The notes under the pieces are model-generated. The model made no database searches, was not told the DNA's origin, and saw only the letters and a list, made by a program, of their open reading frames with translations. Position numbers and translations under genes: made by a program. Shown here in pieces: positions 47,722 to 58,734 of a stretch of DNA of 64,000 nucleotides. Positions within the stretch are counted from its first letter, which is position 1. The number at the start of each line of letters is the position of its first letter. This stretch comes from Ctena decussata. Taxonomy: Eukaryota; Mollusca; Bivalvia; Lucinida; Lucinidae. The stretch spans positions 56,857,737 through 56,921,736 of the forward strand of contig OZ022505.1 of NCBI GenBank assembly GCA_963989385.1. Direction: 5' to 3'.

Positions 47722-48319
47722 AGTTATACCACGGTTTGTCCGCCTGCACGAGGTGATAATCCACGAGCTTTAACCAAGGTTTGTCCGCATGTACGAGGAG
47801 ATAATCCACGAGCTTTATACCACGGTTTGTCCGCCTGTACGAGGAGATAATCCACGAGCTTTATACCACGGTTTGTCCGCCTGTACGAGGAGATAATCCA
47901 CGAGCTTTATACCACAGTTTGTCCGCATGTACGAGGAGATAATCCACGAGCTTTATACCACAGTTTGTCCGCATGTACGAGGAGATAATCCACGAGCTTT
48001 AACCAAGGTTTGTCCGCCTGTACGAGGAGATAATCCACGAGCTTTAACCAAGGTTTGTCCGCCTGTACGAGGAGATAATCCACGAGCTTTAACCAAGGTT
48101 TGTCCGCCTGTACGAGGAGATAATCCACGAGCTTTAACCAACGTTTGTCCGCATGTACGAGGAGATAATCCACGAGCTTTATACCACGGTTTGTCCGCCT
48201 GTACGAGGAGATAATCCACGAGCTTTAACCAAGGTTTGTTCGCATGTACGAGGAGATAATCCACGAGCTTTAGCTCGTGGATTATCTCCTCGTGCAGGCG
48301 GACAAACCGTGGTATAACT
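47722..48319 (+). repeat. 45/46-bp tandem array capped by an inverted monomer
   Basis: Twelve direct copies (phase marker GTTTGTCCGC near 47734, 47779, 47825, 47871, 47917, 47963, 48008, 48053, 48098, 48143, 48189, 48234) alternate between a 46-nt form with ATACCACGG and a 45-nt form with TAACCAAGG. The array ends with one copy in reverse (48271-48317), so the whole block starts AGTTATACCACGG and ends CCGTGGTATAACT. Confidence 0.93.
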
Positions 48320-48829
48320 ATTTTATACCATACTTATCAGTGTAGACCTTGCTCAGAGCAAAATATTTCATGCTAAAGTTGGCGTTTTCTAGTAAGGATG
48401 ATGTAAAGACTATTTAATTGCATTGCATAACTGGGTAAAAAGGTTACAAAACTGTGTTTCGGTAAAGAAGGGAATAATGTGAAGACTTGTTATAGAATCA
48501 TTTTTGATAAAAACAGTAAAGATATCTTGGTGTATTACTAAAAAGCCCAATAGTAAAGCATTACTAAAGGTAAGGTAGTTTACATTCCAATAATAACACT
48601 GAAGCACGCGACGTCACATGACTTTAAATGACATCAAAATAAACCATGGCTCTCCTAAATCTGATTGGACGTCGGCGACATCGCGACTTCATTGACGCTG
48701 GTTCTCTGTGAGCAGAAAAACTGTAACTAAATGTTTTACTGTTTTAATTTTAGCGCTTGTATAAAATTTATCGTAATAGACGTTTTGATTGAAACGAATG
48801 TGAAAATAAGTAGAAAACTTGATTTTTCT

Positions 48830-48970
48830 GATGTTTATCAAAGTGTTTACTACATTGGGTGACTAGCAAAGTTCATTCGGGTTCATTCACTTTGCACGCG
48901 ACCCAGTGTAGTTTGCACATTGATAAATCTCGGAAAAATAAAATTCATTCCTTAAATATTATCGGTCTCA
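48830..48970. repeat. Palindromic repeat, copy 1
   Basis: TGATGTTTATCAAAGTGTTTACTACATTGGGTGACTAGCAAAGTT pairs with the later CTTTGCACGCGACCCAGTGTAGTTTGCACATTGATAAAT. A second copy is at 62415-62530. Confidence 0.7.
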
Positions 48971-49607
48971 TCATCAACTCTTATACATTGGTGTATATAT
49001 ACATGTGTATTTTATATAAAATACTATTTCAGCCAAATCTTTTTCTTTGGTTTAAGTTTATTCTTTTATTTCCATTTTTATTTTATAGGCTAACTTTAGT
49101 GTGCAAGAATGGCCTGAGCATATTTGATATTGCTTCAACAGCTGTATTCATGAGAAAGAAAACATGTAAGAAAACCCACCAATAAACTATAAAATAACTT
49201 CGGTGATAAATGCCACCGCCATATGCCCCATATGCCTCACTAGATGAATAATGTGTGTTAGAAATATTTGAGTGAAGTTATATCAAACTCTGTCCGTAAT
49301 TCTAACACAGCGCGCCTATAGAAGCAATGCAAAGTTACCGTGTTTTATTCTGCAACAATTCACTGTTTGGGAGCGCGTGAGTCTAATTGCTGACGTCACT
49401 GCAATTCCTGACGTAATTTTGTGACGTTTAGAGACATTAGACGGTGTAACGTCTCTTTTTCTTTCTAAAATCGCCATAAAAACGTACATTTGTCTTAGAT
49501 ACAGTTAAGAATATTGGCGGGAGCATGAACGCGCTGGCAGGAAGGTTGGGAGAGTTTGAATGAAAAGAATAGTTTTTCGGCGTTTTTGAGTGTTAGAATC
49601 GAAATAG

Positions 49608-49764
49608 TTCAGCTCTAGCATTGAATTGTTGAGTAATAATTCACTGTTTGTCGGTCAGTTGTAAGTAGATATATCACTCGCGCTCCGCGCTCGTGATATG
49701 ATCTACTTTACAACTGACCTCCAAACAGTGAATTATTACTCAAAAATTCACTGCTAGAGCTGAT
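49608..49764. repeat. Long hairpin
   Basis: CAGCTCTAGCA / TGCTAGAGCTG on the outside, GAGTAATAATTCACTGTTTG / CAAACAGTGAATTATTACTC inside, and CACTCGCGCTCCGCGCTCGTG at the tip. A MITE-like palindrome. Confidence 0.8.
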
Positions 49765-49796
49765 CTATTTCTTAAATGAAAATGATTGAGGGATGA

Positions 49797-49945
49797 CAAA
49801 GGCTTTATTCTAAAAATAGCAACTGTGACCTTGACCTTGCCTCTTAAATTCTGAATCGCAAATTTATTCAAGATATTGTCACACTAAAAATTTGTATGAA
49901 GTTATATCAAAATCTATCAATAAATAAAGGTGCTAGAGGGATAAC
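49797..49945 (-). repeat. Solo inverted unit of tandem array B
   Basis: The reverse complement carries TCAAGGTCAAGGTCACAGTTGC, AGTGTGACAATATCTTGAAT and CCTCTAGCACCTT, i.e. one unit of the array at 38815-39958. The unit therefore also exists outside the 3.36-kb element. Confidence 0.8.
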
Positions 49946-50527
49946 AGAGTTTTTATCGTGTGAACTTTGCACATATTCAATGCACGTCTGACCTGTGTTG
50001 CAGGTTTCGAATACCTGCAACACATACTGTAGGAGGAGTTGCGGAGAGATGAACAGTACCACAAAATATGAAATATGGTTAAAATATGCGTGTCATTTAT
50101 TATAAAAAGTGAACATGATTGTGCAATTATGACCTGGATCAAAGTTCCGTTAACTGTATGCACATATCAATCCATGTCTTAACTGTGTTGCAAGTTTCAA
50201 ATTCCTGCATCAATTAATCAAGGAGTTGCGGAGACACGAACAGTACTACAAATTGTGACGGACGTACGGACGGAAGTACGGAAGGACATACGTACCGCTG
50301 GGGTAAAACTACATGCCCCTCCCTACTTCGTTGCGGGGGCATCAAAACGCTGTGTTGAATTTCAAAACAGCGTGGATCCTGATGAGGCAGCTCAAAATTA
50401 GCCGCCCCATTACGATCTAAGCTTAAGCCCTTTAATCTAATCTGAATTCGCAATATAATATAGCTTGGACATGTTGGATGAAACATTTTTTTTCTTTTCA
50501 CGAAATAAATTGTATGCGGAAATAAAT

Positions 50528-50763
50528 GAGCCGCGACACATGGAAACCAACAAAGTGGTTGTGCGCCCAGCCCAGACTCAGATCAGCCTGGGCATCCGCC
50601 CAGTCTGATCAGAGTCTTCGCTGTCCACATGGAGCAAGCTTAGACCCTTAGCTACCTTTAAAGCCTAAAGAAAAGACTTCAACCTGACTGAGTGGATGCC
50701 CAGGCTGATCTGAGTCTGAGCTGGGCGCACAACCACATTGTTGGTTTCCTCGTGTCGCGGCTC
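50528..50763. mobile_element. Palindromic MITE family 1, copy H
   Basis: 236 bp, GAGCCGCGACACATGG...CGTGTCGCGGCTC, with duplication AAAT (50524-50527 and 50764-50767). Confidence 0.92.
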
Positions 50764-50858
50764 AAATGTTGTCGTCAGTTTTAGGCGCTTTAAATGTTAG
50801 GAAGTATTTGCAGGCTCCCACTACTTTGGGTCTTTCAGTTACTGGAATTAAGATCAGG

Positions 50859-51100
50859 GGCGTAGCTACCTGTACGCAAATACGCAGATGCGTATTGAAA
50901 TTTTTTCAAATTGACAAAATTTCAACACGCATCTGCGCATTTCCATGCTTACATTTTGTAAATAGGACAAGATTTCAGTACCAACTGCCAACAGACACGA
51001 AAATTTGAAATATCATAGGGGCTATACCCCTAGATTTCCCCTCAACAAGTATAAAACATCACTGTGCGTATCATGTAACTGCCACTAGCGACGCCCTTGA
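50859..51100. mobile_element. MITE family 3, copy 2
   Basis: Starts CAGGGGCGTAGCTACCTG and ends near GCGACGCCCTTG. Same TTGACAAAATTTCAA core as copy 1. Confidence 0.68.
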
Positions 51101-52357
51101 AGACTGCTTGACAACCAATCAACTAAAAAAACAAAGGCTTAATATCCCGTATTGAATATGTGAATAGAAAAACGTTATTATGATCAATACAATCCATTAT
51201 TTTCTAGAACGGCCAATTTTTATTCCTTTTAGAGAACAACATTCACATTGTCAACTGCCCATCCGAAAAGTGCTTAAATAACAGGAATACATAATCGGCA
51301 TCATTTAAAAAGGTACCTTACCACGATCATGTTTGTATCCTGCGGGGCTTGAGATCAGCATCCGCGCAGTCTGGCTAGAGTTTGGCCTGTTTGCTGAAAC
51401 ACTCTATGGCTTATGGAGATTCAAAGGAGGGAAAAGAACTGTCCTTCATAAGTTTATCTAAATAACCAGGATGATTTAAGTATTTACTGTAAGCTCAAGG
51501 TTTAAGGTTCCCTATCACACGCAGAATGCTTAATTACGATAAAAGGCATTCAATAACAGTAATTATATACGCATTATGACATGAGAAAAAAGTGCCTGAT
51601 CCAATCCCGAACTGCAGAGACTCAAATAAGCCTGAGCAATCGTTTAGTCTGATCAGATTTCTCCCTGTTCATACCAACAATCTGTGGAACATTTCAAAAG
51701 TATGTGTACACTTTCAGTGGGGCAAGTATGTCATTTTCATTTTTGCTACTATTCTCAATAAGGGTCAACACTTTAAAGAAAAAAGCTTGCTCCCCTAGCA
51801 GCAAGTTCTTTTCTTTTAGAGTAGACCCCGTTTCGGAGGAGCTACATTGTACAGGGAAGCAAATAGGAGGTCGTTTAAGTTGTTTGCCGCCGTAAAACCG
51901 GTGTAAAATATTGAGTTTTTACCAATATCGCTTCAAGATCAGTCAGCACAAATTCACCTTAATTTGGGCTTTTGGCAGAAATAAAGTAAGACATCTTTGT
52001 CGTGACACTGTAGTAATTTCTAAAACTCAAAGGACTCATTTGAACAGTGGTAATACTCGTAGATGCGAGATATTTTGGTTTTCTCTATTCTGGTTAATAT
52101 ATGGTGGATACTAAAACTCAATCATGTTATACCAGATATAATGAAAATTCTATAAAAAGAAGATTCCAAAGGACTAGTGGTGAAACATTTATGTCTAAAA
52201 CCAACAGTCCAACCTGTATTAATAAAGCACCCAAGGAAGAGTCCAAATGTGCTTGCTTAAGACAGGTGCTTCCTTAATACAGGTGAAATTCGGTGCATTT
52301 GCTTCTTTTTGGAACTGGAATCATGCTTGCTTAACTCGGGTCGCATGATTTCATCTA

Positions 52358-52548
52358 GGGTCGAGTCCGATAACTTCGGACAGCGGGTAAATTCGGACAT
52401 ACAATTGCAAACAATTAAAATTCAGATGAGACGGCCGTCTCATCAGGATTTTCACTGTTTGCCCAACTAATTTTGTTTTAATTCCAAACAACTGAAACAA
52501 TGTCACTGTCCGAATTTACCTGCTGTCCGAATTTACCCGACTTAACCC
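52358..52548. mobile_element. 191-bp palindromic MITE next to gene 2
   Basis: The left part has TTCGGACAGCGGGTAAATTC and the right part GTCCGAATTTACCTGCTGTC then GGGTAAATTCGGAC in reverse, with a GAGACGGCCGTCTC centre. It ends 14 nt before the putative acceptor of gene 2. Confidence 0.75.
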
Positions 52549-52578
52549 TATAGGCTTTTTAGCAAATCAACATAAACA

Positions 52579-53706
52579 ATGGATTTTAGTAAACGAACCA
52601 ATATCAACATGATTAATACTAAGGTCTCAGCACCGCTCACGGGAAAGAAATTAGATGCCGAAAACACCGCGACCCTTAATGCCTGGGACGATATTGAAAA
52701 TGGTAGACAAGGATCTACGAAAGAATTGAAACGACTTGAACGTTTCATCAAGCGTCTTCAGCTTTCAATGACCATCTTCGGAGTTTATCTTCCGCTCAGG
52801 AAAACTCGGTCTGTAAGAGATTATCCTGTTGAAGAACGAACCAGATCTAAGCCTTCAAAGTTTTTGATATATTCGATTATAGTGCTATCCTTGCTTTGGG
52901 GAAGTTTTGTGAGGTTTATAGTTTCTGTCTTTCTGGACACACGGACACAAGAGGAAATAATTTTAAGGCTTACATCGGTTTGCTGGCAGCTGCAGGTATG
53001 CCTAAATGCCACAATCATGGTAAAGGCAAGTCACATGATCAACGGGAACCAGTTCAACATGCGCCGCTATTACTCCTCGAAAGTGCTGTCAAAAATTAAA
53101 GATTTAGGCATTGAAACGGAAACGGACTTGAGAAAGATGAATCGAAATCTGTTGATCGGATTTATTTTGTGCTGGGGTAGTATACTATTCAACATAGTAA
53201 CTGTTTTGATTGTATTTGTGATACCGAGCGGAGTAATACAAGATACTATCGTACCTTTGTTTCTGTCACCATTTCCAGTGCTCACAGTAACTAAGGTGGC
53301 TGCCGGTATCCTACATCCATTCAACTCAGTAATATGGCTTCTGCCCTTGTTATATTTCGTCACAATGTCGTCAGTTTTAAAATATGCATTTCACTCGTGT
53401 GAACGTGCTCTTCAAAAGAAACTTACTGACAGTAACTCTGAAAGAAGTGTATTTCCAGAAAATATTGAAGAGATACGTTTTCTTCATCTTGATATCTGTA
53501 AATCTGTAGAAATTTTGGATCGTGATTTTAGTTACCTCCTTGCTAACTTGTATGCCACTTGTGTACCGTTGGCATGTTTATTCACTTACGCCTTAATCAA
53601 AACACAGCCCGATACATTAAATATCATCCTTTGTACCTTCTGGGGAGTATCAGGTGCCTGCTGTATAATTGTTGCCTCAGGGTTCGCTGCCAGTCTTCAT
53701 GAGTCG
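52579..53706 (+). CDS. Gustatory-receptor-like (GRL) 7TM protein, 5' coding exon
   Basis: 376 codons open from ATG 52579 to donor GTGAGT at 53707 (phase 0). A putative acceptor (GGCTTTTTAG, ending 52562) precedes the ATG, suggesting an upstream non-coding exon. There is no signal peptide. The N-terminus is cytoplasm-type (about 90 residues), as in the inverted topology of insect Gr/Or receptors. Six hydrophobic spans lie near 95-119, 127-150, 180-206, 240-272, 318-341 and 346-372. The loop HLDICKSVEILDRDFSYLL resembles the Gr/Grl segment before TM6. TM7, with the family's C-terminal signature, is missing and must be in a later exon not recognised here. Members act as ligand-gated cation channels in insects. 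Role in this animal unknown. A different multi-pass family is possible. Confidence 0.72.
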
Positions 53707-53720
53707 GTGAGTTATGTTGG

Positions 53721-53724
53721 TTTT

Positions 53725-53755
<31 letters not shown>

Positions 53756-53757
53756 GG
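53721..53757. repeat. T14-G23 homopolymer pair
   Basis: Fourteen T then twenty-three G, 14 nt after the gene 2 donor. Length is unlikely to be accurate in an assembly. Confidence 0.95.
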
Positions 53758-53844
53758 TAGGGCGGAGGGGTCACGTTTGGCATAATAACTTTGGAAAACC
53801 CGGGAAATACCAAAGTATTCAACGGGCTACTTGAAGGTATCTTC

Positions 53845-54010
53845 GATGGATAGATGGATGACTTGCGATTTTACGTCCTTTTAACAGTATTTCAGTCATA
53901 TCAGAACAATTGGCGGGTGATAATGAAAAGCTGTGTGCAATGGAAGCCCGTTTACGATTGAAAAGATTTCCGCCTGCGGCTAGGCTCTAACCCGAGACCG
54001 CTAGATCAGC
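53845..54010 (-). mobile_element. SINE family Y copy
   Basis: Shares ATGACTTGCGATTTTACGTC, the AACAGTATTTCAGTCATAT block and GACCGCTAGATCAGC with 59170-59440. The tRNA-like head is at the right end, so it is on the minus strand. Confidence 0.6.
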
Positions 54011-54109
54011 AGAGATATCTTCGAGTAGCCCGATGAATACATAAACCTAAGTATTACTCGGGTTTTACCCACGTAGTTATGCCGAACGTGCAAATCGCTA
54101 CATAGAGGA

Positions 54110-54440
54110 TCTTAATTGAGTGCTCATGTGTTACTGAATTTATTAAACGAGTTGGGGATAAAGATAAGATGCGAGGCTTTGCCGAGCATCTTATCGGTTT
54201 TCCCCAACGAGTTTAATTAATTTAATAATACAGGAGCACAAATGCAAGATTCTATTTATCATATGACACCAAAAGCGCATTCTATTAGCAAAATTTGCAC
54301 TAAAACGTCACGATTTCGCCATTAGAAAACGCGACGTTTTTATGGACGTCAACGTATAACGTTACGTAACGACGTAATTTGCACATTTAATCCACTAGTG
54401 GATTATCGTTTTTAATGCATTGCTTTATTACACTCTCAAA
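54110..54440. repeat. Dispersed palindrome-containing repeat
   Basis: Contains AAACGAGTTGGGGATAAAGATAAGATGC and its inverted arm around GAGGCTTTGCCGAGC, then the blocks shared in reverse with 5930-6245. Likely a non-autonomous DNA element. Confidence 0.7.
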
Positions 54441-54697
54441 TGCGACGTCATATGATAAATGTATTTATTATATACCTATCAATGATACACCCTTTGAACT
54501 GTCTGTTTTCTGGCCATCTGATACAGAGAGCCGTATCAAACTGACGTTTTCTGAATCCATATCACTATCCTTTAAAACGAGGCTATATCTGAGTTCCATC
54601 TTCAGGCGCGCCATTTGCTAACAAGCATCATAGAAACGAGAACCAGAGAAACGGGACTAGTGACGTCAACGTCAACAAACACGTCAAAAGGCGCGCA

Positions 54698-54775
54698 ACG
54701 ATAGCTCAGTCGGTAGCGTTTGTTTCATGACTAGCTTGTACCTCTGCCGCACAGGTTCGAACTCAGGTCGATGCA
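54698..54775 (+). mobile_element. tRNA-like SINE head
   Basis: ATAGCTCAGTCGGTAGCG (box A) and CACAGGTTCGAACTCAGG (box B) have tRNA-like spacing, but the acceptor stem does not close. Confidence 0.55.
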
Positions 54776-54830
54776 TTAGTGCTGGCAAGTATGAATAGTT
54801 GACTGATCCATAAGGTATATAATAAACAAA

Positions 54831-54989
54831 TTATTATAACAGTGACTTGATCTGGCGTACTGTATCACCTCTCGTGGATGACTCATACCATCGGATCACC
54901 CTCGACGCAAGCGTTTCGGGTGATCCGATGGTATGAGCTCGTCCACTCGACGTGATACAATACGCCAGATCAAGTTACTATTATAATAA
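54831..54989. repeat. 159-bp near-perfect hairpin
   Basis: TTATTATAACAGTGACTTGATCTGGCGTA pairs with TACGCCAGATCAAGTTACTATTATAATAA. The inner arm CATACCATCGGATCACCC pairs with GGGTGATCCGATGGTATG. Confidence 0.85.
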
Positions 54990-55187
54990 TGTGTATATAC
55001 ACACCTGTTTATATGGCAACAGGTCTTTTAAAAAAGCCTTAAAGGGGCACCTATCTTATGCAGCCATCTTTTCAACGCTTCTTATTCTTACAATTACAAA
55101 TTGAACTGTGATGATTGAGTGGTATCCTTCCTGTGAAGTTACGTTTGTTCTTCTATCGGATGACCCCTAATATATGTGACGCCATTT

Positions 55188-55423
55188 GAGCCGAGACACG
55201 AGAAAACAAACAATGTGGTTGTGTGCCCAGTTCAGACTGAGATCAGCCTGGGCATCCGCAAAATGTGATCAGACTCTTTGTAAAGTGCTCAAAGGGTAGC
55301 TTAGGGTTTGAGCTACCTCCATGCGGACAGCGAAGACTCTTATCAGACTGGGCGGATGCCCAGGCTGATCTGAGTCTGCGCTGGGCGCACAACCGCTTTG
55401 TTGGTTTTGTCGTGTCGCAGCTC
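55188..55423. mobile_element. Palindromic MITE family 1, copy I
   Basis: 236 bp, with duplication ATTT (55184-55187 and 55424-55427). Confidence 0.92.
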
Positions 55424-55706
55424 ATTTATTTATTTGCTGTTACATACAAAGTGAAAATAAAGAAAAACAATATTGTCAACAGCACAAATTTTTTTTATGT
55501 ATTTTTAAGTAAATGGACGTACTACTTTCGGGGAAGCAACCCTGCCATTTTCTTTTTGCTCCCTTTATAATTCATTCCATTTAGAGTTGATCCCATGTTA
55601 GACGGGTTTCGTCCTCAAAAAAAAGCAAGCAGGAAGTCAGAAAAGTTATTCCCCTTTTCAAAATGCAGGTATACCTAAACATCTTAGGGTATCTGAGAAC
55701 AGCTAA

Positions 55707-55796
55707 CCCAGCAGGCACATGACGTTGAAATGACGTCGTAATGACGTCGATGCGACGTAATTACGTCGCATAGACGTCACCATGACGCCTGCTGGG
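55707..55796. mobile_element. Palindromic MITE family 2, copy 2
   Basis: Same first 30 bases as the copy at 1119, same ACGTC palindrome centred on GACGTAATTACGTC, ending GCCTGCTGGG. Confidence 0.85.
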
Positions 55797-56014
55797 AAGA
55801 TTCAAACTTGTCTGTGATTCTGGCAGTATAGCTAGTGGTTTCATTTACTGCCTAGAGATTCTTCATTATCCATACATGTGTGAACAACAAAGACTCTGCT
55901 CAGGCTGCGCGGATGCGCGGGTGTTTAGAGCCATAGCTGTCTGCATATGCTTAAATCACCCTTTTTGTGGGCCACAGCAAAGTCCATTTGTCAGTTCATC
56001 GGTTCATTTTCATG

Positions 56015-56990
56015 TTCTCCGCCATTTTGCCATAGCACAGTTCTCCGCCATTTTGCCATAGCACAGTTCATTCGTAAGTTTAAGATGAATCGTTACACTT
56101 TCATGCTTTCCGCCATGTTGCCACAGGTCAGTTTATTCGTAAGTTTAAAGGCCCCATTGCTCTATCAGCATGAAAATTTTTATCATGAGGTATCGCTGCA
56201 AGCTTCACGGTACAGTTTCGTTATTGTAAATGACCGTGATTAGCCAGCTTTAAAAAAGTAAAACATCCTTGAGTTTCACATAAAAAGGGTTTGAAAACTT
56301 ATTTGGGTCATTTTAGTTGGCAACTAAAATGACCTACTTTCGATTTCATTAAATGGTAAAAATACAATGTACAGGCGTGGAGTCCCAATCACTTTTCCGC
56401 CTATGTCTATATAGCATTGCTAGACGGGAAAACAGAACAGGAAATTGTATTTTGTGGAGCGACTTGTAAGTTTTCAAAAACTTGTTTTCTCTACTTTTTG
56501 TCAGTTATGAGACTCAGTATATGCACACCAACCCACACTTTATTACCAAACGTGAAGGTTGAACCGCTTTTAACAATGATTTGCGTTTAGGCGTTTTTAC
56601 CGTTGATAGGACTATGGAGACTTTAAGGTTAATTATCACACGCGCATGTTTCCACAATTTTGCCTACGTTAAGTTTATTCGTAATTTTAAGGTAAAACGG
56701 TACACGTCCAGGCTTTCCGCCATTTTGCCACAGCTCAGTTTATTCGTAAGTTTAAGGTTAATAGGTACAAGCGCATGTTTCCACATTTTGCCACAGTTTA
56801 GTACACGTTCAGACTTTCCGCCATTTTGCCCAGCTCAGATTATTCGTAAGTTTTGGGTAAATTGTTACACGTTCAGGCTTTCCGCCTTTTTGCCACAGCT
56901 CAGTTTATTCGCAAGTTTAGGGTAAATTGTTACACGTTCAGCTCAGTTTATTCGTAAGTTTTGGGTAAATGGGTCATGCTTTCCGCCATA
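56015..56990. repeat. Degenerate satellite, ~65-bp unit
   Basis: Repeated blocks CCGCCATTTTGCCACAGCTC, AGTTTATTCGTAAGTTTAAGG and GTTACACGTTCAGGCTTT recur roughly every 60-70 bp, in two clusters (56015-56150 and 56650-56990) separated by unrelated sequence. Confidence 0.85.
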
Positions 56991-57356
56991 TTTGCAATGG
57001 GAGACAACGTTCGAGAGTTCCATGTTTGCTGCCTTGGACGAAGTAGCTTAATGGAAATGGGTCTACTCTTAAAGGAATAACCTTCATCTGTGGAGGAGAT
57101 TCTTTCCTTTAAAAATTGACCTCTATTGAAAAGAGAGGCAGAAATGAAACCCGATAGAGTTGCTTCCCCTATACGTGTACCCACTCGTCTTCAGAGTTTT
57201 TCATTGGTATCATTTGGTGCCTGCAGACATCTGGATTCCTGTCCGTCTGTCCCATTGTCGCAATCGTCTGGACAGGCTGTAAAAAAGGTAAAAGTCGCTG
57301 TTATGGCTCTAAATTAGAGCGACAAAAGTATCAGCGTGAAAACTGTTGACCCATGT

Positions 57357-57600
57357 TAAGGTGGGTTCACAAGGCGACACATGTTGCATGACATGTGTCA
57401 TGCAACATGTGACGCCGCGTGAACCCACCTTAGCAACATGTCATGCAACATGTGTCACCATGTAAACACTCCAAACATGTTGGATGACACAAATATGTTG
57501 CATGCAACATGTCTCATCGTCTAAACAAAATCTAAAATCTACTTGCGAAAAAAGTACATGACACGTGATGCAACATGTGTCGCCGTGTAAACCCACCAGC
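57357..57600. mobile_element. MITE with GGTGGGTTCAC ends
   Basis: GGTGGGTTCACAAGGCGACA at the left pairs with TGTCGCCGTGTAAACCCACC at the right. A near-perfect palindrome (57357-57432) of CAACATG/CATGTTG motifs lies at the left end. Confidence 0.7.
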
Positions 57601-57676
57601 AGACTTTTGGGGTAGTGTAAGCAGGGTATGCATTATTTACAGATCCATCAGCAGGGTCTTGACGCATCACCGGATA

Positions 57677-57776
57677 AGGAAGGATGGATGGACGGACGGA
57701 TGGATGGATGATTAGATGAATGGACTGGAAGGATAGATGGATGAATGGAATGGACTGGATAGATGGATGGATGGAA
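57677..57776. repeat. (GGAT)n microsatellite
   Basis: Imperfect GGAT/GGAC/GAAT repeats over 100 bp. Confidence 0.92.
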
Positions 57777-57818
57777 ATGAGTTTTACGTTCTTTTTAACA
57801 GTATTTCTATCACATCCA

Positions 57819-58041
57819 GGGGCCGTATTCATAAAACGACTTAAGTCGTTGCTATGCTGTTGCTAAGGCTAAATTTCTTTGAAGGAGATTCACTACAACT
57901 ATGAAATTTGGTCTGGAGGAACATTCTTTGTCAGACTGTTCCTCCAGACCAAATTTCATAGTTGTAGGGAATCTCCTTTATAGATATTTAGCCTTAGCAA
58001 CCGCATAGCAACGACTTAAGTGGCTTTATGAATACGGCCCC
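57819..58041. mobile_element. Palindromic MITE family 4, copy 1
   Basis: GGGGCCGTATTCATAAAACG at the left and TTATGAATACGGCCCC at the right. The centre reads GGAACATTC...GACTGTTCC. 223 bp. Confidence 0.88.
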
Positions 58042-58049
58042 AGATCAAT

Positions 58050-58305
58050 AAGGGAGGATACGGGAATTGGACCTGACTCGTAAGTCAAAGGTTCTGGGTT
58101 CGATACCCGGTCTGGCCACACACTTTCGTTTCTCCTTCCGCTGATTCAAGAAGGGCAGTTGTCGATTACTTGCGAAAGTATGTGCACTTAGTACTGGTTA
58201 ACCGCTTAGGAGGTCTAAGCCTGCCCAGGAATAGTGTAGTAAGATTAACTGACCGTCCCGGCATGACCATAGCTGTTTACCGTAGACGCAAAGCAACAAA
58301 TCAAT
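58050..58305 (+). mobile_element. SINE family X with tRNA-like box B
   Basis: GGGTTCGATACCCGG (about 58097) is a pol III box B. It is followed by the family X body (AAGAAGGGCAGTTGTCGATT ... GACCGTCCCGGCATGACCAT). Box A is not clear. Confidence 0.7.
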
Positions 58306-58734
58306 TACTGGAATTGGAACCCCGTTTGCGGTGAAAAGAATGCGGCCATTCGCGGGATTCAAACCTTTAACCGCTGTTAGTGTAAACCAGCTCTAAATGA
58401 TAACTACTTACTAATGCTGAATTGGAATTGTGTTGTGAGGTTTGGGGGTTATTTGCGGCGCAAAAATCTAAAACGTTATCATCATAATTGAAAATGCATT
58501 CAGGTTTTAAGGTACTTCAATGCAAAAGTAGTAATGTCCTATCAATTTTTTCCATCCCATTCAGAAACGTTCAGGTTGAACAGATGAAAAACAGTAGCCC
58601 TGTTTAAGGATGATCCCATTGTGGAAGTATTTAGTGGCCCTAGGAGGCAACCAAAAAAGCCACAAAAAATTTTCCTTTGATAAATATTGTGAAAAACATG
58701 AAGGTGTACCCATAACATAAAGGTGATTGCTCCC

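Larger units (their letters stand above)
48320..52357. other. Region between genes 1 and 2
   Basis: Repeats listed separately plus unique AT-rich sequence. Two further decayed traces of MITE family 1 lie near 51340-51385 and 51590-51680. No exon recognised. Confidence 0.5.

Noticed and set aside
47907..48264. Repetitive frames on both strands (LVDYLLVQADKP..., CPPVRGDNPRALTK...)
   Set aside because: By-products of the 45-bp unit, whose length is a multiple of three. No start context, and 46-bp units break the frame.
47738..48310. CRISPR-like array
   Set aside because: Units are contiguous with no unique spacers, the context is a eukaryotic genome, and the last unit is inverted.
57215..57290. 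Candidate TM7 exon for gene 2 between GCCTGCAG and GTAAAA
   Set aside because: The phase-0 translation is short and lacks a hydrophobic span or family signature. It also lies among MITE remnants.
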